From Clostridium sp. (GTDB taxonomy: Bacteria > Bacillota > Clostridia > Clostridiales > Clostridiaceae): a stretch of 47,750 bases of DNA. The position numbers and the translations under genes are program-made. Below are positions 34,380 through 43,634 of the stretch, piece by piece. The notes beneath the pieces are model-generated. The model was not told where the DNA came from. It saw only the letters and a program-made list of their open reading frames with translations, and made no database searches. The DNA lies in assembly GCA_022773025.1 (NCBI GenBank), contig JALEZF010000017.1, forward strand, positions 1 through 47,750. The letters are read 5' to 3'. Every line of letters starts with the position of its first letter. The first letter of the stretch is position 1.

Positions 34380-35381
34380 TTGACTTTCAAATCATCTCTT
34401 TTGGAGAATTATAAATTAAACAGTAAAAGTCCAAAATATATTAAAATGCTAAATGCTTGTGAGAAGGTAGCAAAATCAAAAGCAAACATCCTTCTTCTTG
34501 GTGAGTCAGGTTCTGGTAAAGAAATCGCAGCAAAATATATTCATGCCTGCAGTAACAGAAAAAACAAAAAATTTGTTGCCATAAACTGTAGTTCTTACGT
34601 ATCTAATCTCTTGGAATCCGAGCTTTTTGGTTATGAACCAGGGGCTTTCACTGGTGCTAATAAATCTAAGGCAGGAAAAATTGAAACTGCTAATGAAGGA
34701 ACTTTATTTCTAGATGAAATCGGCGACATAGATACAACAACTCAAATTAAGCTTCTTAGAGTTTTAGAAAGTAAAAGCATTTCAAGAATAGGAAGTAACG
34801 CGGAAAGTTTAGTTGACTTTCGGCTTTTAAGTGCTACAAATAGAAATCTTATAGAAGCTGTTGAAGAAAAAGAATATCGTGAAGACTTTCTTTATAGAGT
34901 CAGCACTATCGTAATAGAGGTTCCACCTCTTAGGGAAAGGTCAGAGGATTTAAAGGATTTAATAAATTTCTTCTTGAAAGCCTCTCAAGAAGAAAATAAT
35001 ATAACTATAAAAAGTATTTCTAAAGAAGCTCATAACTTCTTATACGAATATGATTATCCTGGAAATATAAGAGAATTAAAAAGTATAGTTGATAGAATGG
35101 TAGTGCTTTCGGAAGATGGAGTTATCACAAAAGATGGTATCCCCATAATAAAATCTATAAAGCGTCCCTTATCTCAGGATGATAATGAAAGCTATAACTC
35201 ATCTAAAAGACACTTCACAGAAATAATGCCATTCAAAGAATATCAAAGACTTTGTGAAAAAGAATATTTGATATGGGTATTGGAAAAATGCGGATGGAAC
35301 GTAACAAGAGCCTCTAAAGAACTACAAATAAGTTCTAGGCAGCTATTCAATAAAATTAACACGTACAATATAAGGCGATAA
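34380..35381 (+). CDS. Sigma-54-dependent transcriptional activator (AAA+ and Fis HTH only)
   Basis: About 333 aa with a central AAA+ domain: Walker A GESGSGKE, the sigma-54 contact loop GAFTGA, Walker B LFLDEIGD. It ends in a Fis-type HTH (NVTRASKELQISSRQLFNKI). No receiver, PAS or GAF domain precedes the AAA+ module, so like PspF it may be constitutive or controlled by a partner protein. I start at TTG 34380, 8 nt after AAGGAG; GTG 34371 overlaps that site. Divergent from the sigma-54 promoter of grdX, which it presumably activates. Confidence 0.92.
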   Translation: MTFKSSLLENYKLNSKSPKYIKMLNACEKVAKSKANILLLGESGSGKEIAAKYIHACSNRKNKKFVAINCSSYVSNLLESELFGYEPGAFTGANKSKAGKIETANEGTLFLDEIGDIDTTTQIKLLRVLESKSISRIGSNAESLVDFRLLSATNRNLIEAVEEKEYREDFLYRVSTIVIEVPPLRERSEDLKDLINFFLKASQEENNITIKSISKEAHNFLYEYDYPGNIRELKSIVDRMVVLSEDGVITKDGIPIIKSIKRPLSQDDNESYNSSKRHFTEIMPFKEYQRLCEKEYLIWVLEKCGWNVTRASKELQISSRQLFNKINTYNIRR

Positions 35382-35398
35382 ATGTCTAACGAATTTTG

Positions 35399-35426
35399 TT
35401 GACATTAATTGTAAAGCCTGTAGAAT
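35399..35426 (+). promoter_or_regulatory. Sigma-A promoter of the YkvI-type transporter gene
   Basis: TTGACA (35399-35404), 16-bp spacer, TAGAAT (35421-35426), giving a leader of about 100 nt that contains the shared motif and a hairpin. Confidence 0.65.
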
Positions 35427-35458
35427 TATTTATATAAATACTCTTTATTAATACAGAG

Positions 35459-35471
35459 ATTCACCCTCATA
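35459..35471. repeat. Shared 13-bp motif ATTCACCCTCATA (copy 2 of 2)
   Basis: Second copy of the motif at 34159-34171, here in the leader of the transporter gene, same orientation on the plus strand. Confidence 0.45.
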
Positions 35472-35491
35472 GAATCGTAATGTATTAAGCA

Positions 35492-35514
35492 AATTGATAG
35501 AGATACTATCAATT
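35492..35514 (+). promoter_or_regulatory. Leader hairpin before the transporter gene
   Basis: AATTGATAG (35492-35500), loop AGATA, CTATCAATT (35506-35514), ending 4 nt before AAAGGAG. It is too short of T residues for a terminator; it may be an operator or mRNA-stability element. Confidence 0.5.
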
Positions 35515-35530
35515 GTGAAAGGAGCTATTT

Positions 35531-36655
35531 ATGAGTAAACAAGATGTTAGTTTAAAAACCGTCATTAAATTTGCTGGAGCATTTACCGCTTTCCTAATAG
35601 GGTCAGGCTTTGCTACTGGTCAAGAGGTTCTTCAATATTTCGCGTCTTATGGATACTTAGGCGTTTTAGGCGCCATTTTGACATTGCTTCTTTTAACTTA
35701 CGTGGGTGTTAGTTTTTTAACTGTAGGTCAAAGAGAAAACTTTGATAAAGGTAGTGATATCTATAGATATTACTGCGGCAAAAAACTCGGAACATTCTTT
35801 GATTACTTCTCTACTTTCTTTTGCTTTTTATCTTTCACTGTAATGATTTCTGGTGCTGGTGCTACTTTAAATCAACACTATGGATTATCTGTGTATGCAG
35901 GTGGGATTTTGATGGCTGTTTTAGCCCTAATTACTGTTCTTATGGGACTAAACAAAATTGTAAATATCATAGGAAAAATCGGTCCTGTCATCGTAATAAT
36001 AGCAATTCTTTTGGGATTGATAGCAGTAATCCAAAATTACAGCAGCTTATCTCCATCAATAGTAAATGACTCACTAAAAGCTCTAGATTCTCAAGGGACT
36101 TTAATAAAAGCTTCTACTAATTGGGCCTTTGCAGCTTTTTCTTATGTTGGATTCTGCATGTTATGGCTTGCTGGTTTCTTAGCTTCTATGGGCACACAAG
36201 CTCAAAGTAGAAAAGAAGCAGCTGTAGGCGGAGCTCTTGGTGCAACCTCCTTCTCTCTTGCAGTTATCGTGGTAGCTTTAGGACTTCTTTCTTGCATAAA
36301 TACTGTAGCAGGAAGCCAAATACCTATGCTTCATCTAGCTACAAACATTCATCCAATCTTAGCAACAGTTTTCGCTATAATAATTATGGCTGGTATATAC
36401 ACAACTGCTGTTCCACTACTTTGGAATGTTTCTTCAAGATTCACCAAAGATGAAAGTAAAAATTTTAAGACCTTAACAATAGTCTTAGTAGTAGTTGGCA
36501 CGATAATAGGCTTATTACTTCCTTTTGCAAAACTTGTAAATATAATTTATGTACTAAATGGATATATCGGAGTAGGTCTTCTTATAATAATGTTTGTCCG
36601 CACCATCATAGGTATATTTAATAGAAAATCTATCCTTAAAGAAGAGGTAAAATAA
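35531..36655 (+). CDS. YkvI-like membrane transporter (APC superfamily)
   Basis: A 374-aa polytopic protein with about ten TM helices. The N-terminal block VIKFAGAFTAFLIGSGFATGQEVLQYF is the unwound-helix GSGFATGQE motif of YkvI/APC-type amino-acid or compatible-solute transporters. GGAG lies 6 nt before the ATG. It sits beside the reductase locus and its activator, so uptake of the reductase substrate (sarcosine, betaine or glycine) is the natural inference, but the family's substrates are poorly known. It ends at a strong terminator. Confidence 0.82.
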   Translation: MSKQDVSLKTVIKFAGAFTAFLIGSGFATGQEVLQYFASYGYLGVLGAILTLLLLTYVGVSFLTVGQRENFDKGSDIYRYYCGKKLGTFFDYFSTFFCFLSFTVMISGAGATLNQHYGLSVYAGGILMAVLALITVLMGLNKIVNIIGKIGPVIVIIAILLGLIAVIQNYSSLSPSIVNDSLKALDSQGTLIKASTNWAFAAFSYVGFCMLWLAGFLASMGTQAQSRKEAAVGGALGATSFSLAVIVVALGLLSCINTVAGSQIPMLHLATNIHPILATVFAIIIMAGIYTTAVPLLWNVSSRFTKDESKNFKTLTIVLVVVGTIIGLLLPFAKLVNIIYVLNGYIGVGLLIIMFVRTIIGIFNRKSILKEEVK

Positions 36656-36656
36656 T

Positions 36657-36694
36657 AAAAGCCCTGAACAACATTTTAGTTGTTCAGGGCTTTT
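36657..36694. terminator. Terminator of the YkvI-type transporter gene
   Basis: AAAAGCCCTGAACAAC (36657-36672) and GTTGTTCAGGGCTTTT (36679-36694), a perfect 16-bp stem with a T-rich tail; it also serves the convergent minus-strand gene. Confidence 0.93.
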
Positions 36695-36698
36695 CATT

Positions 36699-37667
36699 TT
36701 AAAACTTTACTTTTCCTGCCTCCATTAGAACTTCCCCATCAGCTACTATAGTAGCATCTCTCATTATTAAATCATAATGACAAGCTGCTCTAACCGTTCC
36801 CCCCAAAGTTATGCTTGTACCTATTCCTATATGCACTGATCCATATACACCTTCATCTTCTAACATAAAGCCCTTAAACTCACAGCACGGATTTAATCCA
36901 ACACCCATCTCTGCCACATTGTACACATTAGGGTCATTCTTGCTTCTTAAATCCTCTTCAAGAATTTTTGCCTGTCTACCTCCAAAAATTGAAGTTATAA
37001 AGCCATTCTCTATGGTTAGCTTAACTGGCTCATCTAATATCCCTATTCCAAGGTAAGGTATACTTCCATCTGCTATTACTACTCCATTAGCTGTGCCTTC
37101 AAGTGGTGAAACGTTCGCTTCTACTGTAGGAACTGTTGAGAATTGTCCTTTTTCAACCATACAATATAAAGCATTTCCTCGTCTGCCTAAAGCTGAATAT
37201 CTTAAGTTAGTTCCATTAACTGTAGTAAGCACTACTTCTTTTGAATTCTCAAGTTTCTTAGCCATAGTCTTACATATTGGAGCTATAGCCTCAAAGTCAG
37301 CCTCTAATCCTCCATGAATAAGCATTTCATCACTAAATTGTGTTAGAACTACTCCTCTCGAACCATTCTTTATGGCATACTTTACAGCATGTGTATGGGT
37401 TATAGATTTACCCACCACAGATATAAATGCATCACTAGCTTTCATCATTTCTGCAATACATTTGGGTGGTTCTGCACTATCTACATCTCTTGGCATCATT
37501 ACAGTTATTACTGGCTCTGCTCCCACCTCATATACTATAGAGGCTATAGTTTCAGCTATTGTAAGCTTTGATGGCTCAGTTATTATTGCAACTGTTTCAA
37601 GAGGTTTTACTCCAACACATATCTCTACAATCTTTCTTGCTCCCCTAGACATTAATATCTTTTTCAT
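36699..37667 (-). CDS. M29-like leucyl aminopeptidase family protein
   Basis: A 322-aa cytosolic protein with the layout of the aminopeptidase T-like (M29/NicX-type) metal-dependent family: an N-terminal Rossmann-like half (residues 1-130) and a C-terminal half. The C-terminal half carries EANVSPLEGTANG, AEMGVGLNPCCEF and the HIGIGTSITLGG block, where metal-binding His and Glu residues lie. Its role could be peptide breakdown or cleavage of another small substrate. No operon partner is present; it is convergent with the transporter gene. Confidence 0.8.
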   Translation of the reverse strand: MKKILMSRGARKIVEICVGVKPLETVAIITEPSKLTIAETIASIVYEVGAEPVITVMMPRDVDSAEPPKCIAEMMKASDAFISVVGKSITHTHAVKYAIKNGSRGVVLTQFSDEMLIHGGLEADFEAIAPICKTMAKKLENSKEVVLTTVNGTNLRYSALGRRGNALYCMVEKGQFSTVPTVEANVSPLEGTANGVVIADGSIPYLGIGILDEPVKLTIENGFITSIFGGRQAKILEEDLRSKNDPNVYNVAEMGVGLNPCCEFKGFMLEDEGVYGSVHIGIGTSITLGGTVRAACHYDLIMRDATIVADGEVLMEAGKVKF

Positions 37668-37838
37668 AATATCACCCCTAAATTATGTTTCCTTCTGTTT
37701 TTATTTATTTGTTTATTGTGGTCATATAAACTTATATTAATAATTTCCTTATATAATATATTATCTCTCTTCGAGAATACTCCTCTTATTTTATGGTTAA
37801 TCTATAAAATAAATTTATCTATATAGGAGATACTCTCA

Positions 37839-38579
37839 ATGGAGAACACATTAAAAGATTATTATTCAAAAATCCAAGCTCTTCCATTAAAGACAACCTA
37901 CACTAAAGAAGAGCTCTTAACACCTGATTTTCTTATAGCCAAAGATAAAAATCTTGAAATATATTACTGTACTCACAATGAATATATAAATCATAAAGCA
38001 AAAATTTTTATTATAGGTATAACACCCGGATTTTTTCAAATGAATAGATCCATAGTCATAGCCAGAGAAGCTATAGAAAGAGGCATACCTATTTCTGACA
38101 TTCCCTATCTTTGTAAAGTTGGTGCACGTTTTAGCGGTAGCATAAGAAAAAATATAATTTCAATGTTGAATGAGTTAAATATGTGCCATGCTTTAAATAT
38201 AGCTGATGCTAATTCTCTATTTGAAGAAAATAGCTACTTGCTTCATAGTACATCCTTGATACCTTTTTCTACATTTAGAAATCAAAAAAACTATACTGGA
38301 TATCAGCCACCACTGAAAAGTACCCCTTTTCTTATGAAATACGTAGAAGAAAATCTATATCCTCAATTAGACCTACTAAAAAATACACTTGTTATACCTT
38401 TAGGCAAATGTGTAGAGGGCATACTAGTAGATTATATAAAAGCCGGTTTATTAGATGATTCAAAATGTCTTTTAGGTTTCCCTCATCCTTCAGGAGCCAA
38501 TGGGCATAGAAAACTTCAATTTGAAATTCATAAAGAGGATTTTAAAAATAAAATTAAAAATTTTAATTTTGAAACATAA
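37839..38579 (+). CDS. Uracil-DNA glycosylase superfamily protein (uncharacterised subgroup)
   Basis: A 246-aa protein. Motif 1 of the superfamily appears as IIGITPGFFQM (about residues 49-59) and the late motif as GFPHPSGANGHR (about 209-220), in the right order for base-recognising glycosylases. The catalytic Asp seen in family 1 (GQDPYH) is absent, so it belongs to a divergent subgroup and its activity is not certain. AGGAGA precedes the ATG. It is single-gene with its own terminator. Confidence 0.75.
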   Translation: MENTLKDYYSKIQALPLKTTYTKEELLTPDFLIAKDKNLEIYYCTHNEYINHKAKIFIIGITPGFFQMNRSIVIAREAIERGIPISDIPYLCKVGARFSGSIRKNIISMLNELNMCHALNIADANSLFEENSYLLHSTSLIPFSTFRNQKNYTGYQPPLKSTPFLMKYVEENLYPQLDLLKNTLVIPLGKCVEGILVDYIKAGLLDDSKCLLGFPHPSGANGHRKLQFEIHKEDFKNKIKNFNFET

Positions 38580-38608
38580 AAAGTCACCAAACTTTTAGGT
38601 GACTTTTT
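38578..38608. terminator. Terminator after the UDG-like gene
   Basis: AAAAAGTCACC (38578-38588) and GGTGACTTTTT (38598-38608) followed by AATTATTT; usable from both strands. Confidence 0.9.
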
Positions 38609-38623
38609 AATTATTTATCTAAG

Positions 38624-39043
38624 TTAAGCATTTAGCTTTTTCTTCATTGCTGAGTATCCTATCCATACAATCCATACATAGGCATAGGCCTTTGGAATCA
38701 TAAGTGCTCCTACTGGTGGGATTGTTTTTGCTAACAGCACTACTGGTATATAACAAGCAAAGCTTATAACTATAGCAAGCCACATAAAACGGAAGTCTGA
38801 ATCCTTAAGCTCCTTAGCTTTTTTATAAAATAATACTATTATTAAAAGTCCAAGAAGTGCAAAAGGAATGTTTCTATATATCCCCCATGACAAAGGCGCA
38901 TCATAGCTAAGCCAGTGATTTTGTAGGAATAAGCATAGAATTATTCTTATATCAGCAAGTAAATATACTGCATAAGAAAGACCTTTGCTTTCTTTTACGT
39001 CGTAACGCTTTCTCCAACAAAATAAATAATACTCTTTAATATT
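38624..39043 (-). pseudogene. 5'-truncated small membrane protein remnant
   Basis: The open frame spans 39043-38624 with four likely TM helices, but it has no ATG/GTG start: the stop codon just upstream (39046-39044) is followed directly by coding-like sequence (NIKEYYLFCWRKRYDVKES). The only start inside is a TTG at 38893 with no ribosome site. It is probably the remaining C-terminal part of a larger membrane protein. Family not recognised. Confidence 0.55.
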
Positions 39044-39106
39044 TCAATCTATAATAAGCACATGGAACTTTAATTAAAGTCCTAATAAATAATTAATCAT
39101 ACTCTA

Positions 39107-39148
39107 AACAAAATAAGATACATAGGCATTAATCATTGCCAGTGTATC
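39107..39148. terminator. Terminator of the hut operon
   Basis: AACAAAATAAGATACA (39107-39122) and TGTATCTTATTTTGTT (39133-39148) with a GGCA/TGCC inner stem, just after hutI on the minus strand. Confidence 0.85.
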
Positions 39149-39171
39149 TTATTTTGTTATATTAAAATATA

Positions 39172-40431
39172 TTATTTTGTACGATTATGAACTAATACAC
39201 CATTCTTTATTACTTTCTGAACAATATTAACACCTGTATGATATGGAAGGAATTTGTAGGAATTATAATCTAGTATAATCACATCACCTTTTTTACCTGC
39301 CTCTATAGTTCCTATACTGTCAGCTCTTCCTACAGCTGCCGCTCCATTCAATGTCATAGCTACTATTGTTTCTTCTATAGTCATATTCATATAAATTGAT
39401 GCTAATGCAAACATTAATGGTATTGAATTTGTAAATCCACTTCCAGGATTAAAATCCGTTGCCAATGCTACAGCACAGCCATTGTCAATCATGTACCTAG
39501 CACGAGCAAATGGTTCTTTAAGACAAAAGGCAGTAGTTGGTAGTAGTGTACTCACCACTCCATTTTCAGCCATAGCCTTTATTCCATTGTCAGAAGCATG
39601 TAAAAGGTGGTCAGCTGATACAGCCTCAAGCTCTGCTGCAAGCTCTGAACCCCCAAGCTCTACAATTTCATCGGCATGAAGCTTAAGTTTCATACCAAGT
39701 TCTTTTGCCTTTAGAAGTAGTTTTCTTGACTCTTCTATAGAAAATACCCCTTCTTCACAAAACACATCGCAAAACTCTGCCAAATCTTCCTTTACCACAA
39801 TTGGAAGGACTTCATTAATTATAAACTCTATATACATATCTGTGCTGCCTTTGTACTCATTGGGTACTGCATGAGCTCCCAAGAATGTCCTTACTATATC
39901 CATAGGATGCTCACAATCAAGGTCTTTCATAACTTCTAATTGCTTAAGCTCTGTCCTATAATCAAGTCCATATCCGCTCTTTCCCTCTACAGTAGTAACT
40001 CCAAATTCAAGCATAGAATCAAGGCGCTTTTTCCCAAGTTCAAACAAACACTCCTTAGAAGCCTTTCTGGTATCCCTCACAGTATTTACTATTCCGCCAC
40101 CACGATTCATTATGTCCATGTAACTATCTCCGCGAAGCCTCCATGAAAACTCTTCTTCTCTATATCCCCCAAATATAAAGTGAGTGTGCGAATCAACAAA
40201 GCCTGGAAGTATTGATTTCCCCTCAGCATCAATAACTTCATACTTTGTTTCATCATATTTTTTTAATATGTCTAAAGTACTACCTATTTCCTTTATGATC
40301 CCGTCTTCTATTACAATAGCTCCATTCTCTATCCTTTTTAGTTCTTTCATTTTTGCTCCGAATTTCGCCGTTTTCCCAGTGGCAGTTACTATTTCTGAAG
40401 CATTTTTAATTATCATATTTCCTTTTATCAT
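39172..40431 (-). CDS. hutI: Imidazolonepropionase
   Basis: Third step of histidine breakdown: hydrolyses 4-imidazolone-5-propionate to N-formimino-glutamate. The 419-aa amidohydrolase shows the zinc motif HTHFIFGG (about 82-89), the HADEI block (about 253) and LATDFNPGSG with the catalytic Asp (about 325). AAGGGGG precedes the ATG. It follows hutU by 35 bp in one transcript. No hutH is in the window. Confidence 0.96.
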   Translation of the reverse strand: MIKGNMIIKNASEIVTATGKTAKFGAKMKELKRIENGAIVIEDGIIKEIGSTLDILKKYDETKYEVIDAEGKSILPGFVDSHTHFIFGGYREEEFSWRLRGDSYMDIMNRGGGIVNTVRDTRKASKECLFELGKKRLDSMLEFGVTTVEGKSGYGLDYRTELKQLEVMKDLDCEHPMDIVRTFLGAHAVPNEYKGSTDMYIEFIINEVLPIVVKEDLAEFCDVFCEEGVFSIEESRKLLLKAKELGMKLKLHADEIVELGGSELAAELEAVSADHLLHASDNGIKAMAENGVVSTLLPTTAFCLKEPFARARYMIDNGCAVALATDFNPGSGFTNSIPLMFALASIYMNMTIEETIVAMTLNGAAAVGRADSIGTIEAGKKGDVIILDYNSYKFLPYHTGVNIVQKVIKNGVLVHNRTK

Positions 40432-40466
40432 TGCCTTCCCCCTTAGGTTTTCCCTCTATAACTTTT

Positions 40467-42497
40467 TTAAAATTTATTAAATACTTTTTCTACAGCTTTT
40501 CTTACAACATCATTATCGGCAACATATGGAATTGTTATATGATCAGTCCCCATATTATTTTTATTAAATTCAATAGCTGTTTCGATTGAGTGTTCATTTC
40601 TAGCCCAAGAACGTCTAGCAACTCCACTCATAACATCCCAAGACATAGCTGATTTAATTATCTCATCAACTCTGTGACTTCCATCAAGAACTAGTCCAAA
40701 GCCTCCGTTTATTGACTTTCCTATGCCAACACCTCCGCCGTTATGAAGGGCAACAAGGCTCATACCTCTAGCTGCATTTCCTGCATAGCATTGAACGGCC
40801 ATATCTGCCATTACATTACTTCCATCTTTAATATTTGAGGTTTCTCTAAATGGAGAATCCGTTCCAGATACATCATGGTGGTCTCTTCCTATCATGATTG
40901 GTCCTACTTCTCCCTTTCTAACAAGTTCATTAAACTTAAGTGCTATATTTATTCTCCCTATGGCATCTTGATAAAGGATTCTAGCTTCTGTTCCAACTAC
41001 CAAGGAATTCTTTTCAGCGTCCCTTATCCAATTGTAGTTGTCTCTATCTTGATATCTTCTATCCGGGTCTATACATTCCATAGCAGCATGGTCTGTCCTT
41101 ACTAAATCTTCATGTTTTCCACTTAAGCAAACCCATCTGAAAGGTCCATATCCATAGTCAAACAATTGTGGTCCCATTATGTCCTCTACATAGGATGGCC
41201 ATATGAATCCGTCTTTTTCGTCTACCCCATTCTTTGAAATTTCCTTAACTCCTGCATCATATATGGCTTTCATAAATGAGTTTCCATAATCAAAAAAGTA
41301 AACGCCTCTTGATGTTAGAGTTTTTATAAGGTCAAAGTGATGTCTTAGTGTCTTATTTACAAGCTCTACAAACTTTTCTGGTTCTTCTGCCAAAAGTCTT
41401 GTTCTTTCATTAAAGCTTATGCCTTCTGGACAATACCCCCCTTGATATGCATTATGACATGAAGTTTGGTCTGAAAGTAAATCTATATGGATATTATTGT
41501 CTACTGCATATTGAAGAACATCTACTATATTTCCGTGATAAGCAATTGACATAGGCTCCTTCTTTTCAAGATATTCCTTTGCAATTTCAAATACCTCTTT
41601 TACATCTGAAGACCACTTTCTTATCCATCCTTGTTCAAGTCTTGTATCTATTCTAGACTTGTCTACTTCTGCTATTATTCCTACTCCATTAGCTATTTCG
41701 CAAGCTTTTCCTTGAGCTCCGCTCATTCCGCCAAGGCCTGATGTGACAAATAGTCTTCCCTTTAAATCTTCGTCATTAGGTATGCCAAGTTTCAATCTTC
41801 CTGCATTTAAAATTGTATTGAAAGTTCCATGAACTATACCTTGAGGCCCTATATACATCCAGCCTCCAGCTGTCATCTGTCCATAGTTTGCAACTCCCAT
41901 TTCCTCAGCTATTTCCCAATCTTTTATGTTGTCGAACATTCCTATCATAATAGCATTAGTTATTATTACTCTTGGAGCTTCTGGCTTTGATTTAAATAAT
42001 CCTAGTGGATGTCCTGATTCAAGGACTAAAGTTTGGTCATTAGTCATGACCTCTAAATACTTCTTTATAAGTCTATATTGCATCCAGTTTTGACACACGC
42101 TGCCTGTCTCCCCATATGTAACAAGCTCATATGGATATAATGCAACTTCAAAATCAAGGTTGTTGTCTATCATAACTTGAAAGGCTTTTCCTTCTATGCA
42201 GTTTCCCTTGTATTCGTCAATTGGTTTTCCATAAATTCTTCCCTCTGGTCTAAATCTATAGCCATAAATCCTTCCTCTTGTAGTGAGCTCCTCTAAAAAC
42301 TCTGGTATAAGCTCTTCATGATATTTTTGTGGTATATATCTTAAAGCATTCTTTAAAGCAATTTCCGTCTGTTCTTTTGTCAAATGAAAACCCCTGTCTG
42401 GAGCTCTTCTTATTCCCATTTGAAATTTAGGCATATTAGGTAAATAATCATCCAGTTTTACAGTCATAGCATCTGAAACATTAAAGTTATCTATCAT
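40467..42497 (-). CDS. hutU: Urocanate hydratase
   Basis: Second step of histidine breakdown: NAD+-dependent hydration of urocanate to imidazolone propionate. 676 aa, the long clostridial form. Motifs are the NAD loop GLGGMSGAQGKA, the nearby SDQTSCHNAYQGGYCPEG and the C-terminal LHNGGGVGIGKSINGG. AGGGGGAAG precedes the ATG. First gene of a hutU-hutI operon, with a dyad of TAGAC half-sites in the upstream region. Confidence 0.97.
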   Translation of the reverse strand: MIDNFNVSDAMTVKLDDYLPNMPKFQMGIRRAPDRGFHLTKEQTEIALKNALRYIPQKYHEELIPEFLEELTTRGRIYGYRFRPEGRIYGKPIDEYKGNCIEGKAFQVMIDNNLDFEVALYPYELVTYGETGSVCQNWMQYRLIKKYLEVMTNDQTLVLESGHPLGLFKSKPEAPRVIITNAIMIGMFDNIKDWEIAEEMGVANYGQMTAGGWMYIGPQGIVHGTFNTILNAGRLKLGIPNDEDLKGRLFVTSGLGGMSGAQGKACEIANGVGIIAEVDKSRIDTRLEQGWIRKWSSDVKEVFEIAKEYLEKKEPMSIAYHGNIVDVLQYAVDNNIHIDLLSDQTSCHNAYQGGYCPEGISFNERTRLLAEEPEKFVELVNKTLRHHFDLIKTLTSRGVYFFDYGNSFMKAIYDAGVKEISKNGVDEKDGFIWPSYVEDIMGPQLFDYGYGPFRWVCLSGKHEDLVRTDHAAMECIDPDRRYQDRDNYNWIRDAEKNSLVVGTEARILYQDAIGRINIALKFNELVRKGEVGPIMIGRDHHDVSGTDSPFRETSNIKDGSNVMADMAVQCYAGNAARGMSLVALHNGGGVGIGKSINGGFGLVLDGSHRVDEIIKSAMSWDVMSGVARRSWARNEHSIETAIEFNKNNMGTDHITIPYVADNDVVRKAVEKVFNKF

Positions 42498-42573
42498 AGA
42501 ACTTCCCCCTTACCATTTATAATTTAAAGTTAAACTTTTATAATCATTAGCTTCATTATATATTTTCCTCGTC

Positions 42574-42649
42574 TTTAAAACGTCTATATTTTTTATGTTT
42601 TTCAATTTTGACGAAATACCTAGACATTTATATTTGTAGACGTTTTAAA
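42574..42649. promoter_or_regulatory. Long inverted repeat between hutU and the EamA gene
   Basis: TTTAAAACGTCTA (42574-42586) and TAGACGTTTTAAA (42637-42649) form a perfect 13-bp inverted repeat 50 bp apart. Two more half-sites, CGTCT (42570-42574) and TAGAC (42621-42625), lie between and beside them. It sits in a divergent promoter region and probably binds a repressor or activator of hut and/or the EamA gene. Confidence 0.6.
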
Positions 42650-42752
42650 AGCTACTATTTCACATATATTTCGAATTTTCTACAATTGAAAATATAATCT
42701 TATGTCTTTAAAATATATAAGGTATACGTATTTTATTAAGGGGGAAATTTAC

Positions 42753-43634
42753 TTGAAGAAAAAATCACTTTACGCAGACATAGCCCTTCTAATGGTTGCC
42801 ATAGTATGGGGTGCTGGTTTCGTGGCTTCAAAGGAAGCTTTGGAAGTAGCGAAGCCTTTATATATACTTGCAATTAGATTTTCATTATCTTTTATATTGA
42901 TGTCCATAGTGCTTTTTAAACATTTAAGAAAGGTTACTAAAGAAGATTTAAAGGTTGGTCTTATAATCGGTACTATTTTATTTTTGGCCTTTGCAACTCA
43001 AACCATTGGCCTTCAATATACTCAAGCCTCAACTCAAGCGTTTTTAACAGGTACCAATGTAGTCATGGTTCCATTTTTATATTGGGCTCTTACAAAAAAG
43101 AAACCTGATATCTATGCAGTGTCTTCCGCTTTCCTTTCTCTAATAGGAATAGCTTTATTGACACTTCAAGGAGGTTTCAATCTGAATATTGGAGATATAT
43201 TAACTCTTGCATGTGCATTTTTCTTTGCATGTCATATAGTTGTAGTAGGCTATTTTGCTCAAAAGAAAGATCCTATAATACTTACTATACTTCAATTTGG
43301 AGTTGCATCAGTATTTTCTATTGTTCTAGCTGTTTTCAATGAACCCTTTCCTACAAGCATCACATTTAGAGGCGGTTTCTCATTGATTTACTTAGGTCTT
43401 TTCAGTACCCTTATAGCATTTCTCTTGCAGACTATGGCTCAAAAGCATACATCTTCAAGCCATACCGCTATAATACTATGTACTGAGTCAGTGTTTGGCA
43501 GTTTATTGTCTGTTTTAATACTGAAAGAGACCTTTACACTAGCCATGATTATAGGTTCAGTATTAGTATTTACCGGAATAATAATAAGCGAAACAAAATT
43601 AAGTTTTTTAAAGAAAAGGAAGAGCCGCAATTAG
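42753..43634 (+). CDS. EamA-family (DMT) transporter
   Basis: About 293 aa, ten TM helices in two EamA repeats (ALLMVAIVWGAGFVASKEAL in the first; ESVFGSLLSVLILKETFT in the second). Drug/metabolite exporter, substrate unknown. I start at TTG 42753 because AAGGGGG lies about 8 nt upstream and the repeat begins right after it; the ATG at 42702 has no ribosome site. Its stop overlaps the convergent Nudix gene. Confidence 0.85.
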   Translation: MKKKSLYADIALLMVAIVWGAGFVASKEALEVAKPLYILAIRFSLSFILMSIVLFKHLRKVTKEDLKVGLIIGTILFLAFATQTIGLQYTQASTQAFLTGTNVVMVPFLYWALTKKKPDIYAVSSAFLSLIGIALLTLQGGFNLNIGDILTLACAFFFACHIVVVGYFAQKKDPIILTILQFGVASVFSIVLAVFNEPFPTSITFRGGFSLIYLGLFSTLIAFLLQTMAQKHTSSSHTAIILCTESVFGSLLSVLILKETFTLAMIIGSVLVFTGIIISETKLSFLKKRKSRN

